From Ditylenchus dipsaci (taxonomy: Eukaryota > Nematoda > Chromadorea > Rhabditida > Anguinidae), in the NCBI GenBank assembly GCA_004194705.1, contig SADC01001277.1, forward strand, positions 951,640-1,015,639: a stretch of 64,000 bases of DNA, read 5' to 3'. Below the pieces are notes generated by a model. It was not told where the DNA came from, searched no databases, and saw only the letters and a program-made list of their open reading frames with translations. Positions 15,701 to 23,865 of this stretch are shown piece after piece. Position numbers and translations under genes: made by a program. Position 1 is the first letter of the stretch; every line of letters begins with the position of its first letter.

Positions 15701-18700
15701 GAAAACAACAAACCCTTATCATCTTGCATTTCATACTCCGAGTTGCTGGAGATTTGCTCCTCACTGAATTGGCGAACAATGAAACGCTGAACGACACGAG
15801 CGGCACTAGCTTTCTTCCTGCACAAATAATTTTGTAGATTGGATGACAATTTGAGTACCGAAATGAACTTACTTTCCAGCTTTCTTGACAATCGCCGGAT
15901 TATCGCGAGAAGTAGCCGTAATATCTGTCTCAGTTGACGACTCTGGCACAGTGTTGGACGTTGATCGCTTAGCATGGCGACACTTAGTCTTCCGTTCCTT
16001 CAAACGCACAGCGCGACGAATTTTCAACTGATTTGCATGTTCCTAAAAAAATTAGGCCATAAAAGAAAGAAGCGAAAAAAAATTAGGAATGGCTAACCGC
16101 AACGCAAATGACAATTCCAAGCAGAAAGATGCCAATAAGAAGGATCAACAACAAGCCGAAAGAAGCGAGGACCACCATCTGTAGGAACTGATCATCCATG
16201 GCCATCATCTCTTTATGACACTTATTGGAAAGTAGTATCTGCTCATCATCATAGCAGAATGCCATGCCAATGGAGAAGCGAAACACGATAAGACTGAAAT
16301 TAAAAAAAAGCTGCATATCAAATTGAACAGCCTCCTTCAGAATAGAATACTTCGATAAGAATGCTGATAAGAAGAGAAAACAGCAAATTAGCCAGCCATG
16401 GAATTCGCTCGCAAAAAATTGTCTTAGCACGAAGGTTGCGTTACTTATAAGTTTCTGTTCGTCGATTTCTATTGGCTATAGGCTGTGATTTCGAAAATGT
16501 GAATGAGAATGCCAGAATGAGAATTTACAAAATGAGAAATGAGAATTTAGTCAAATTTTGACTAGATTCTCATTTTGTAAATTCTCATTCTGGCATTCTC
16601 ATTCTAATTTTTGAAAACACTGGTTATAGATGATTTGCGCCCTCAACATGCTGAATTACGCCCTCAAATTTTATATAGCCGTTTTTCACCCTTTCTTTGT
16701 TGCAATTTTTCAAATTTTTTGTATTACCATGTAGCCCTGGATCTTGGCTTTCTAATGAGCTATCAAACTTGCCTGAACGATTCAGAAAATGACAAGATTT
16801 AGAGGTTTCAAAAAACTGTTAACTTTTTAAAAATTATTTTGAAGCCTCAAATTTTTGCCATTTTTCAAACCTTTTAGAGCATTTTGATAGCTCATTAGAA
16901 AGCCCAGAATCATGGCTACATGCTCGTGTGAAAACATTTATAAAATTGCAAAAAAAATTTGAAGAAAAATGGTGTCTAGGATACATTTGGCAAAAACGAA
17001 ACTTGGCAAAAACGAAAGTCGGCAAAACGAAACTTGTCGAAACGAAACTTGGCGAAACGAAACTTGGCAAAACGAAAGTTGGCAAAACGAAACTTGTCAA
17101 AACGAAAGTTGTCAAAACGAAATTTGGCAAAACAGAACTTGGCAAAACGAAACTTGGCCAAACGAGACTTGGCAAAAACGAAAGTTGGCAAAAAATTGCC
17201 TTGGTCCCCCTGTTGTCCAAAAATGTCTAAAAATCGAAATTTTTTCTCTTCTCTCAAAACGATCTATTAATATTTCGACGCATTTGGAGGTTTTATGCCA
17301 TACAAATAAGTTTCGAGACGATTTTTCCTACATTTCTTATTGTCTACGTCTCGTTTAAGCCTTCAAACCCACAAATTTCGGTCCAAGTAAAAAAGATTCG
17401 TATCCAACTACAAATTCTCCGTTTTACTCTATATAGCCTACTATAAAACATTACTAATAGGCGAGCAAAACACAATACTTTTGGTAAAACGCCATAGACA
17501 TTAATTGGTGCGACGTCTGGCAGACTTCCTTCACTGTCGCTAGATTCTGTAGAGCTCATATCGATATCTAAAAAAACTGCACCCTTAAATTGCATTGAAA
17601 AAGCGCAAGGGACGGTATAGGATATAGATATAGATAAGTATAGAGGGAAATAGATCGTTTTAAGAGAGGAAAAAAAATTTCGATTTTCAGACATTTTTGG
17701 ACAACAGGGGGGACCAAGGCAATTTGTTGCCAGCTTTCGTTTTGCTAAGTTTCGTTTTGCTAAGTTTCGTTTTGCCAAGTTTCGTTTTGACAAGTTTCGT
17801 TTTGCCAAGATTCGTTTTGCCAAATTTCGTTTTTGCCAAGTTTCGTTTTGACAAAACCCACGTTTGCCAAGTTTCGTTTTTGCCAAATGTATCCTAGCCA
17901 AAATGGTTATATAAAATTCGAGGGCGTAAATAATTAATTTGAGGGCGTAATTCAGCATTAGAGGGTGCAAATCAATTTTAGCTTAATTCAATAAAACACC
18001 TTTGAACCTTTTTTTTGTCTCGAGCAGAACTCGAAATTTCAAAGCCAATTTTTGATAATAAAGCTGTTTCACATGCAAATCGACCACGCTGATCATGAAT
18101 CCGGTGATAGAATTTAAGGTTTACTGGCAGAAAAAAAAGTTATGTGAAATTTGTGTAGAAAATTTTGGCTGTACCTGAAAACACCCGTCAAAAACATTAA
18201 ATCGCCCGTCAAAATCATTAAATCTCCCGTCAAATTTTTAAAACTTCTCGTTCTAGTTGTATACTTTCATATTTTTTTTTCGCATTAGCATGTAGCCCTG
18301 AATCTCTAGTTTTGATAAGCCATCAACTAGGTCGATACAATTTTGAAAAGTGGGAGAACAATTCATTTAAAAAAGGTGTAGTTTTGAAAAACTCAATTTG
18401 TCTCCCGTTTTTCAAAATTGTATCAAGCTAGTAAATAGCTTATCAGAAACTTATCAGAAACTTGGCGGGCCCTTTTTTGGTCAACTGTGAGTAGGGTTTG
18501 AACGTCTCCTAAGTAATGTTTATACGCTAAAACCGATAAAAAAGTAGTTTGAAAACAATTTCCGCACTAAAAAGGTTTTCAAAAAATTTTGGTTACCTTA
18601 AGTTGACCAACTGCCTTGGTCCCCAAGGTAGAATATCATGTATTAAGGTATCTTACCCAGTTTTGGTTACTGGAGCTGGGCAAAAAGAGTCTCTATATGC

Positions 18701-21700
18701 ATTTTTGATCGAGAGTCTTGCTCGGAATCATGTCCGAGGTAAGTGAGTGCGCGCATCTCTAACCAACCAAGCTCTGGTATGCATACATTTTATGCATCAA
18801 GTGCCAAACAAGTGCCAAGCTGCCTTTTTTAATGTTTGCATATGCGGATTCTCCATGAAATCATGCAGAATGTTCTGGTTTCACAGTCAGGCCGGGGCGT
18901 GTTAAACAGACAATTAATTTGTCTAGACAATCTACTTCAATCAGCACTTTTTTAGACCTACGAACAACTGATTGCCAAAGACAAGAGTGACCGAAGCACT
19001 GAGACCACTCTGGAAGCTGAAGTTTTCCAACCAAAATGTAACTTTTTTATTCGTTCTTATTATTGTTTTGGTGCTATGAAGTAGTGGTGGTGGTGTTGTG
19101 GAGAAAAATGCTTAGATGATCCCTTTTCTAACCCTTTCTTGCTCACACTCCTGTTGTGCAACACATGCTTTACACCCTTGCATTTTTCAAAACGACGTCT
19201 AGCTGAGCTTGAGGCCAACTTTTCTGTGCTTAAGATTTGCTATTCATGTAAAAAATGTCGCCCTACCTGTAATATATTTTATTTTAAATGACCTTTTCTT
19301 AAAATCATAATCTTACAATGATTATGCGTCTTAAAATACTTTCATTTTGCTTTTTGCACTTTTTCGACACACAAATTTACTTTGTGAAGATAAAAATTGG
19401 CAATGAAATGAAAACGTGACAGATTGTGCGTCTTATTTAGCCAATGTGTGAAAATCTAAAATGGCTGCTTTAAAGTCAACGGAACCGTAGGAGTGGGATA
19501 ACTTAAGAGAAACGCGAATAGCAGCGCTATCGGATGGTATTTTTACTTTTAAAAAGGTCAACAACTTAAAGAGAAAAGGGCAAAACCAAAACTCACCACA
19601 ACAATAAATTTGTGCCAGAAATACCGATTTTTCAAGTTTTTATAACTAGCGTTGAACTCCTCGTCATCGATAAAGCACTTTTAGTATTCTCTGAAAATAC
19701 TTGCATTTACATTCCTATCGTAAAGGGTAAGTGTAAATGTAAGGTGTCTTCACGATGCAAAAATCATTTACATTTACGTCGTGAAGGAGACATACAGTAG
19801 CGGAAAAAAGTATTGCATCAAGCACATATTTTTTGAAAATCATTGTGTAGCTTTCCAACTTTGAAACATTCTACGACAATTTTCAAATAAGAAGATTTCC
19901 CGCAATCTCAGCTACATTTTGAGCACAAATATGCCAAAAAAGAATAAATTTTTTGCTAGCACACCAATGCTATTTGCAAAGCCACTCATTTCTGGGTGGA
20001 AATAAAACAAGTAAAAGGCCTCTATTTTTGCCTTATTTTGAGACATTTTTACTTCTTTCAACTTCAACCGTCCGTTTCTCAGCTTTGTGCAATCCTTAAA
20101 AAAAGGCTTACATGTCATTTTGTAGAGAAATTGTTCAACTTTCAAAAAGTGCATTAGCTGGTCAATTTTGATACTCACACTTTTAAGAAAAGTCAGTATT
20201 TATGCGACCAAACAACCACTTTTCTTAGATTTACTTTGATTTTGACTAGAAATTGACACTTTTTTGTTGATGGTCATAACTTTTCTCGAAATAACGCAAA
20301 AGAAACCTTTGACCTATCAAATTGTAGCTAAGAAACAGTGCTGCAAAACTCATTAAAAATAACTAGCAAAAAACTCCTAAAATCTTGAAAACGTTAACGA
20401 AACAATGCTTGATGCAATACTTTTTTCCACCCCAGAAATGAGTGGCTTTGCAAATAGCATTGGTGTGCTAGCAAAAAATTTATTCTTTTTGGCATATTTG
20501 TGCTCAAAATGTAGCTGAGATTGCGAGAAATCTTCTTATTTAAAAATTGTCGTAGAATGTTTCAAATTTGGAAAGCTACACAATGATTTTCAAAAAATAT
20601 GTGCTTGGTGCAATACTTTTTTCCGCTACTGTAAGTGTTTGCGTTTTTGGCCCTAAAATGGTGCGCAGGTTTGATCCCACCTGGTTCCCCCTATTTTTTG
20701 GCTTGTTTCACCAGCTTTAGAGGTAATTCGACTTTTTGATGCCAGATAAGGAATCAGCGATCCAGATTACCATTAGAACAGGTCTAAGAAGCCAAAAAAA
20801 ATAGTTTGCCACCACGTGGGATCGAACCAGCGGCACCATTTCGGGCCACGCACTGCGCCATGGAGGCCACTTTTTCAAACCTAAATGGCTCCTGCCCTTT
20901 CCCCTTTAACTTAATCAAAGTAACTCGAAAAATGGAACAACAAGTAGTTTTAGAATCGGCACCTATTTTTTGTGACTAACATTTTGAAAATGTGTTTTGT
21001 CAAGTTTCGGACGTGAGACGCGCAAAATCTTTTTTGTAGAGCTGTTCAGCATGAAATTCTGTGCCCGAATATACGTTTGTCACAAACCGCCCTCAAGATT
21101 TTTAAGTATACAAAACACGTGAAACCTTAAATTTTAGTAGTTTACATAGAAAATGAAACTGTGACACTGTAAACCCACACAGTTTACAACCAGGGCTCGA
21201 TAGGAGAGAGTCAACTTTTTGAACTGATTGTACATTTTATTCAAGACCTAGATTACGTTAAATCACCAAAGGCATGTACGTTGCCAGGGCACAGGGACTA
21301 ACCGGGTTTCAGCCCCCACCCCTTTCTGCTTTTTTCAAAACAACGTGTAATAAAATCAGCGTAAAAGTCGAAAACGGTGTAGGTAAAATGACTTCTAGGG
21401 GCTTTAGATAATTGTGGCTCGCTGCACAATAAAAAAATTCCTGGCTTCTTGAATAAGCTAGTGAGGCCTGTACCTTATTCGAATGATTTTACTGCGCCTA
21501 AAATTAATGTCTGGTTATTTCAGTTAACCGGCGCTGTCCTGATTTTTTCGAAAAAATCAAATTGGTCAAACACGATTGAAAATTTTTCAGCTAGTTAAAA
21601 AAGGGTTAGATAAAGTAGTGGTTAAGGCAAATTTATTTCTCTCCTTCATATCCCAAAAGCCACCTTCTATAGCTTTGGTTTTTAGCTTGCAAGGGCTGTA

Positions 21701-22493
21701 CCACCACCACTACCTCTTCTTCTAGCTCAGCCCAAAAGCGAGTAGTACTAGCATCTACTTCATCTGACCCGAACTTGCAATTGGCAATTTTAGCTGCTCG
21801 CCTAGTGGCAAAGACCAGTGACAATGACTCTCTGTTTCGAGTTAATGCTGAGCTAGCTCATTCCAATGTGGAGTTGCAGAATGCTGTAGATATGCTTGAA
21901 GATAAGATCAAGGGTATGAGTTCAGATAGCGCCAATGAAGATGGTATTTCCTTGTGTTCACAAGAAGCGGAACAGCAAGAAACCGAAAAAATTAGTGAGA
22001 AGGAATCTAGAGAAGAACCTGATTTTGAAGCTAAATCTCAAAAAATGAGTGTTTCTAGCGTTCCCAAAGAAGCTTGCGATCCTCAAAGTGAAAAAGACAC
22101 AGAAAAAGCTATAGAAAAAGATTCATCTATCTATACACAACAAGCTTCAGACCCCATTGAAAGCCTTTGGACGGAGCAAGACAGCTGGCAACAGTCTCTA
22201 GACATAAAATCAGATGTCAATATTCCAGAAAAATCAGAGATAGTACAGTTTCCAAGCTCTCGAAACTCAGAAAAAGCAGCCGCGTCTGTTAAAAGTGACG
22301 CTGAAGAATGGGACTCCAACTGGGATGACTCTAATTGGGGGATGATGACGATATTCAAGATGATAAGAAAGGAAGAGACACAAAAGTTGGTGCTAATGTT
22401 GCTCAGCAAGTGCGAAAATCAACGGATGCTGACCACATAGAAACAGAGAAAGAAGAAGAAGATGAAAATAATGACAGTAGTTGGGATTGGTAG
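763..22493 (+). CDS. large coiled-coil scaffold protein, 18 exons, 5' end outside window
   Basis: Exons: 763-984, 1036-1210, 1292-1739, 2898-3029, 3075-3199, 3293-3455, 4092-4289, 7755-8157, 9029-9447, 10280-10558, 10604-10879, 11095-11379, 11432-11527, 12199-12546, 12921-13159, 13204-13443, 18956-19037, 21686-22493. Phases agree at all junctions if one base is added in six exons. The protein (about 1,650 residues visible) is mostly heptad-rich coiled coil with low-complexity Ser/Pro breaks. The third exon has KRVTFD, a typical RVxF protein-phosphatase-1 docking motif. The C-terminus is acidic with repeated Trp (EEWDSNWDDSNW, then SSWDW and stop). Intron 6 appears to start with GC (AAAG/GCATGT). 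I do not recognise the family; golgin- or centrosome-like scaffolds are possible, but no GRIP, PACT or other signature was seen. Two opposite-strand genes sit in introns. The N-terminus and promoter are not in the window. Confidence 0.8.
1740..2897. other. intron of the coiled-coil gene, no element resolved
   Basis: AT-rich intron sequence. A GAGTTAGAGTTCGAGTTAGA run at 2217-2250 and a repeated GATGGCTTGTTCA-like word (2197 and 2620) are the only patterns noticed. Confidence 0.5.
3811..4012. mobile_element. ACCGTAT-family palindromic element, copy 1
   Basis: Left end ACCGTATTATCTCTAGAAGG, right end TTATTAGAGATAATACGGT. The arms share GGACCC/GGGTCC next to the ends. Non-coding; in an intron. 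Confidence 0.8.
4899..5456 (-). CDS. LITAF/BRI3-like small zinc-binding membrane protein
   Basis: Two exons, 5456-5421 (12 codons) and 5096-4899, joined phase 0 by GTGAGT...TTTTCAG, give a 77-residue protein. It has a CPVC pair, then a hydrophobic stretch (GILWAIFCFPCGMFCC), then a CKTC pair close to the C-terminus. This CxxC-hydrophobic-CxxC layout is that of the LITAF-like domain, which binds zinc and inserts in the cytosolic face of endosomal or lysosomal membranes; the spacing and the FP.G..CC core most resemble BRI3 (brain protein I3). BRI3 itself is about 125 residues with a Pro-rich N-terminus, absent here. The gene lies inside the 4290-7754 intron of the coiled-coil gene, on the other strand. 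Exon 2 is confident; the short first exon is inferred from phase and donor quality. Confidence 0.72.
5924..6175. mobile_element. TA-flanked palindromic element, GATTTAACGAAAC type
   Basis: TACAGTCAAAACTCGATTTA at the left and its near complement ending CAACTGTA at the right. Several extra inverted and direct copies of CTCGATTTAACGAAA lie inside. Confidence 0.8.
6296..6812. repeat. degenerate palindromic element
   Basis: The arms GTATTGGGTTACGATGTAAC (left) and a diverged complement ending AATACAACCCAGTA (right) match across a 0.5 kb span, including TCCAGGAAC on both sides. No open frame of note. Confidence 0.55.
6888..7605. mobile_element. long-armed foldback element (about 300-bp arms)
   Basis: The left arm starts CGAACATGCGAGCGGCACTT; the right arm ends AAGTGCCGCTCGCATGTTCG. 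The arms stay complementary for about 300 bp on each side, through GATAATTAAAAGTGACTCAA and its complement. Non-coding. A related fragment lies at 21045-21075. Confidence 0.8.
8178..8385. mobile_element. ACCGTAT-family palindromic element, copy 2
   Basis: Left ACCGTATATGCTCTATGAAT followed by CCCCC; right GGGGGATTATTAGAGCATAT then ACGGT. The GCTC variant is present in both arms. Confidence 0.8.
9958..10127. mobile_element. ACCGTAT-family palindromic element, copy 3, nested
   Basis: Left ACCGTATCCGCTCTAATTAT, right AATTAGAGCGCATACGGT, with GCCAC/GTGGC next to each. It sits inside an older inverted-repeat element (about 9830-10200, arms with AAAATCGTGTTCTTGGCG and its complement). Confidence 0.75.
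11895..12115. repeat. palindromic AGGCTTAGGCAAG-type element, old copy
   Basis: Left GTACCCCTGTTTGTTTGTTC and TTTAGGCAAGGGCAAG; right complement through TAAGCCTGAAAAATTAC and AAACAAACCCGGGAGACC. Related copies: 50995-51240, 54355-54545 and 57335-57535. Confidence 0.55.
12661..12898. mobile_element. TTAA-flanked palindromic element (piggyBac-like target), copy 1
   Basis: TTAAAGGGCCATTGCC at the left and GGCAATGGCGCTTTAA at the right, with the arms continuing as CCCCGCCAATTCAAATTTT and its complement. TTAA duplication is the piggyBac signature. No transposase. Confidence 0.75.
14212..15264. mobile_element. TIR element with arms built of a TTTCGCCGACAATA motif array
   Basis: Left end GGTACATGACAATATTTCGC, right end GCGAAATATTGTCCGGTACC. 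Both subterminal zones are tandem variants of GTCGGCGAAATAATGTCGCG in opposite orientation (14215-14290, 15125-15255). The centre has no convincing gene and contains the ACCGTAT copy at 14478-14659. Confidence 0.75.
14478..14659. mobile_element. ACCGTAT-family palindromic element, copy 4
   Basis: Left ACCGTATTTATTCTAATAGA, right TCTATTAGAATAAATACGGT: the ATTC variant appears in both arms. Nested in the element 14212-15264. Confidence 0.82.
15449..16430 (-). CDS. membrane protein with basic/Ser-rich tail, spliced, unidentified
   Basis: Exons 16430-16098, 16042-15873, 15817-15714, 15656-15585 and (tentative) 15546-15449. All junctions keep phase. The N-terminal exon has a signal-like hydrophobic segment, a short stretch with two cysteines (FCYDDE...NKCHKEM) and a strong transmembrane segment (ASFGLLLILLIGIFLLGIVI). 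The rest is a basic tail (KIRRAVRLKERKTKCRHAKR), then Ser/Thr-rich sequence. The last intron would be only 38 nt; it yields a natural hydrophilic end (KTTDSKDSVYMHV), whereas reading through gives a less likely tail ending at 15439. A single-pass type I protein is most likely. No homologue recognised. The gene sits in the 13444-18955 intron of the coiled-coil gene, between inverted repeats at 13633 and 18902, so it may be cargo of a mobile element. Confidence 0.6.
16483..16622. mobile_element. short hAT-like foldback with GAATGAGAATGCC arms
   Basis: The arms carry AATGAGAATGCCAGAATGAG and its complement; the right end TTTTTGAAAACACTG matches the hAT-like end of 40599-41067. The flanks GCTATAGG and GTTATAGA match at 6 of 8 bases, as expected of an old 8-bp duplication. 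Confidence 0.6.
16625..17978. mobile_element. foldback element with inverted minisatellite arms and a possible cargo start
   Basis: Outer arms: TTTGCGCCCTCAACATGCTG and its complement near 17970. Inner arms: tandem GGCAAAACGAAACTT units at 16985-17205 and inverted units at 17725-17890. Next inward, TTGCCTTGGTCCCCCTGTTG at 17198 and its complement at about 17690. The centre, minus strand near 17560-17480, opens MSSTESSDSEGSLPDVAPIN then VYGVLP, which looks like the N-terminus of a real protein cut off by decay. Confidence 0.75.
18470..18900. repeat. diverged half of the CTTGGGGGCC / hairpin element family
   Basis: TTGGCGGGCCCTTTTTTGGT, TGCCTTGGTCCCCAAGG, GGTATGCATACATTTTATGC and TTGCTCGGAATCATGTC follow in the same order as in the element 34110-34866, without its second arm. 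Confidence 0.5.
19793..20633. mobile_element. Tc1/mariner-like element with about 200-bp inverted arms
   Basis: Starts TACAGTAGCGGAAAAAAGTA and ends TACTTTTTTCCGCTACTGTA. The arms (19793-20003 and 20430-20633) are complementary almost throughout. The CAGTAGCGGAAAAAAGTATT end and TA target fit Tc1/mariner. The centre (20040-20430) has no transposase; a third, inverted GATGCAATACTTTTTTCC occurs at 20408. Confidence 0.8.
20645..20870. repeat. inverted pair of tRNA-like segments (SINE-like foldback)
   Basis: The left part has GTTTGATCCCACCTGGTTCC; the right part, read on the minus strand, has a second such unit with an A box (TGGCGCAGTGCGTGG) and a B box (GGTTCGATCCC). CCAAAAAAAATAG and TATTTTTTGG face each other in the middle. 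Confidence 0.5.
20808..20867 (-). other. tRNA-derived sequence with A and B boxes, not a full tRNA
   Basis: The 60-nt minus-strand sequence starts GCCTCCATGGCGCAGTGCGT and ends CCCACGTGGTGGC. The ends pair 6 of 7 as an acceptor stem, and both RNA polymerase III boxes are near consensus. It is 12 nt short and lacks a proper anticodon arm, so it is a tRNA relic or SINE head. Confidence 0.5.
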
Positions 22494-22980
22494 ACAATAT
22501 ATGCTAGAAAGTTTAGGTTTTTTAATTTGTGGTTATAAAGTCTTCAATTACATGTAAATGCTAAATATTTATTTTTAACGTAAGGCTGATTTCTGTGATA
22601 TTTTTTCGCTTTCTGTTGTAAAAATAAAACACATATAAGATCTTTATTTTTTATGTTAAATTGCAGAAGGTTATAATAATGACTGTAGGGAAATATACAC
22701 AAAACCACCCACCAAGTCATACTAAACAACTTAAGAACAGGAGAAAAGACACAAAATCCAAGAGAAAATATAAAAAGCACAAGGTTTTTGATGTTTACTC
22801 ATGCAGAAAAAATAACAAAAATGCCGATTGAAAATCTTGGTTTTATATATGCCTAGAAAACTGCAAAATATAAGCTTAGTGCCACAACTTTTGTTTTAAT
22901 TAAATTTTTATTTGAAATAAAACATGAAATTTGAAATAATAGTGAAAATTTTAAATGTTTAGTTGTAAATTTATTGTAGT
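22494..22980. other. 3' flank of the coiled-coil gene
   Basis: AT-rich non-coding sequence after the stop; AATAAA at 22625 is a possible polyadenylation signal. No other feature seen. Confidence 0.5.
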
Positions 22981-23394
22981 TACAGTCGACGCTCTCCATT
23001 GCGTCCCCCCAAAAGTAACTCGGACACTTTTTTTGGCTCAATTTTTGAAGTTTTTTTCACAACTGATTCGTCAGTCTGGTCGGAAATATCGCAAGGATTC
23101 CGATTTCGCCGGTCGTTTCTCGGAAACATGATAATTTTGTCATTTAGACCCGCAACACTCTCCATTGAGTCACCTTTTTGGATTTAAGGCGACGCAATGG
23201 AGAGCGTTGCGGGTCTAAATGACAAAATTATCATGTTTCCGAGAAACGACCGGCAAAATCGGAATCCTTGCGATATTTCCGACCAGACTGACGAATCAGT
23301 TGGGAAAAAAACTTCAAAAATTGAGCTTAAAAAAGTGTAGGACCCAAGGTGGGAACGAACTTTTTGGGGGACGCAATGGAGAGCGTCGACTGTA
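22981..23394. mobile_element. TA-flanked palindromic element, CTCTCCATTGCGTCCCC type
   Basis: Starts TACAGTCGACGCTCTCCATT and ends AATGGAGAGCGTCGACTGTA. The two arms are about 190 bp, with AAATATCGCAAGGATTCCGA and its complement facing, and extra ACGCAATGGAGAG copies at the centre. Intergenic between the coiled-coil gene and SEC62. Confidence 0.82.
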
Positions 23395-23865
23395 TATATT
23401 TTTTCTCTATGGTCAACTTTCAATTTTACAACACCCTAAAAGCTCATTTCCGCCTAGAATCTGAATCTTTTAACATAATTTTCATACTTTTCCGCCAAAA
23501 ATAATTGAAAATATCGAAATAATCACGATAATTTTTTGCAAATTACAACAATCTTATCACTAAAACTAGAGCCTCTCGATTTCATGCCACCCGTTTCTTG
23601 AAATAGAGTGACAGGGCATAGCAAATAATTAAAGAAAAACAAGGTACAAATTAGAAAGGATTGCCATGTTAAGATATTAGTTTTTCACAAAAAAAATCGT
23701 GGTGACAAGATTATACTTGAAATTCGACACATAAAGAGCCAAGACTTTTTCCCGAAACTTAAAACAAAGTTAAATGATAATTCTGGAATTATGCAATATT
23801 AGCTCGACATTGTTTTATACGTTTTTGCGATCTTTTTGTAAAAAAGGTCCTTCAAGACAACTTAT

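Larger units (their letters stand above)
13633..18902. mobile_element. 5.3 kb inverted-repeat pair enclosing a spliced gene
   Basis: An 85-90 bp segment at 13633-13722 (ACACGCCCGGGCCTGACTGT ... ATGCAAACATTCAG...GGCAGCTTGGC) has an inverted copy at 18812-18902 of roughly 85 % identity by eye. Between them lie the membrane-protein gene (15449-16430) and several younger elements. No transposase was recognised and no clear target duplication was seen, so 'one element' is an inference; two separate insertions of a short repeat would look the same. Confidence 0.45.

Noticed and set aside
16834..17970. ORFs with repeated NLAKRNLAKR or FVLPSFVLPSF on both strands
   Set aside because: By-products of the GGCAAAACGAAACTT array arms; only the central MSSTESSDSE start is considered coding-like.
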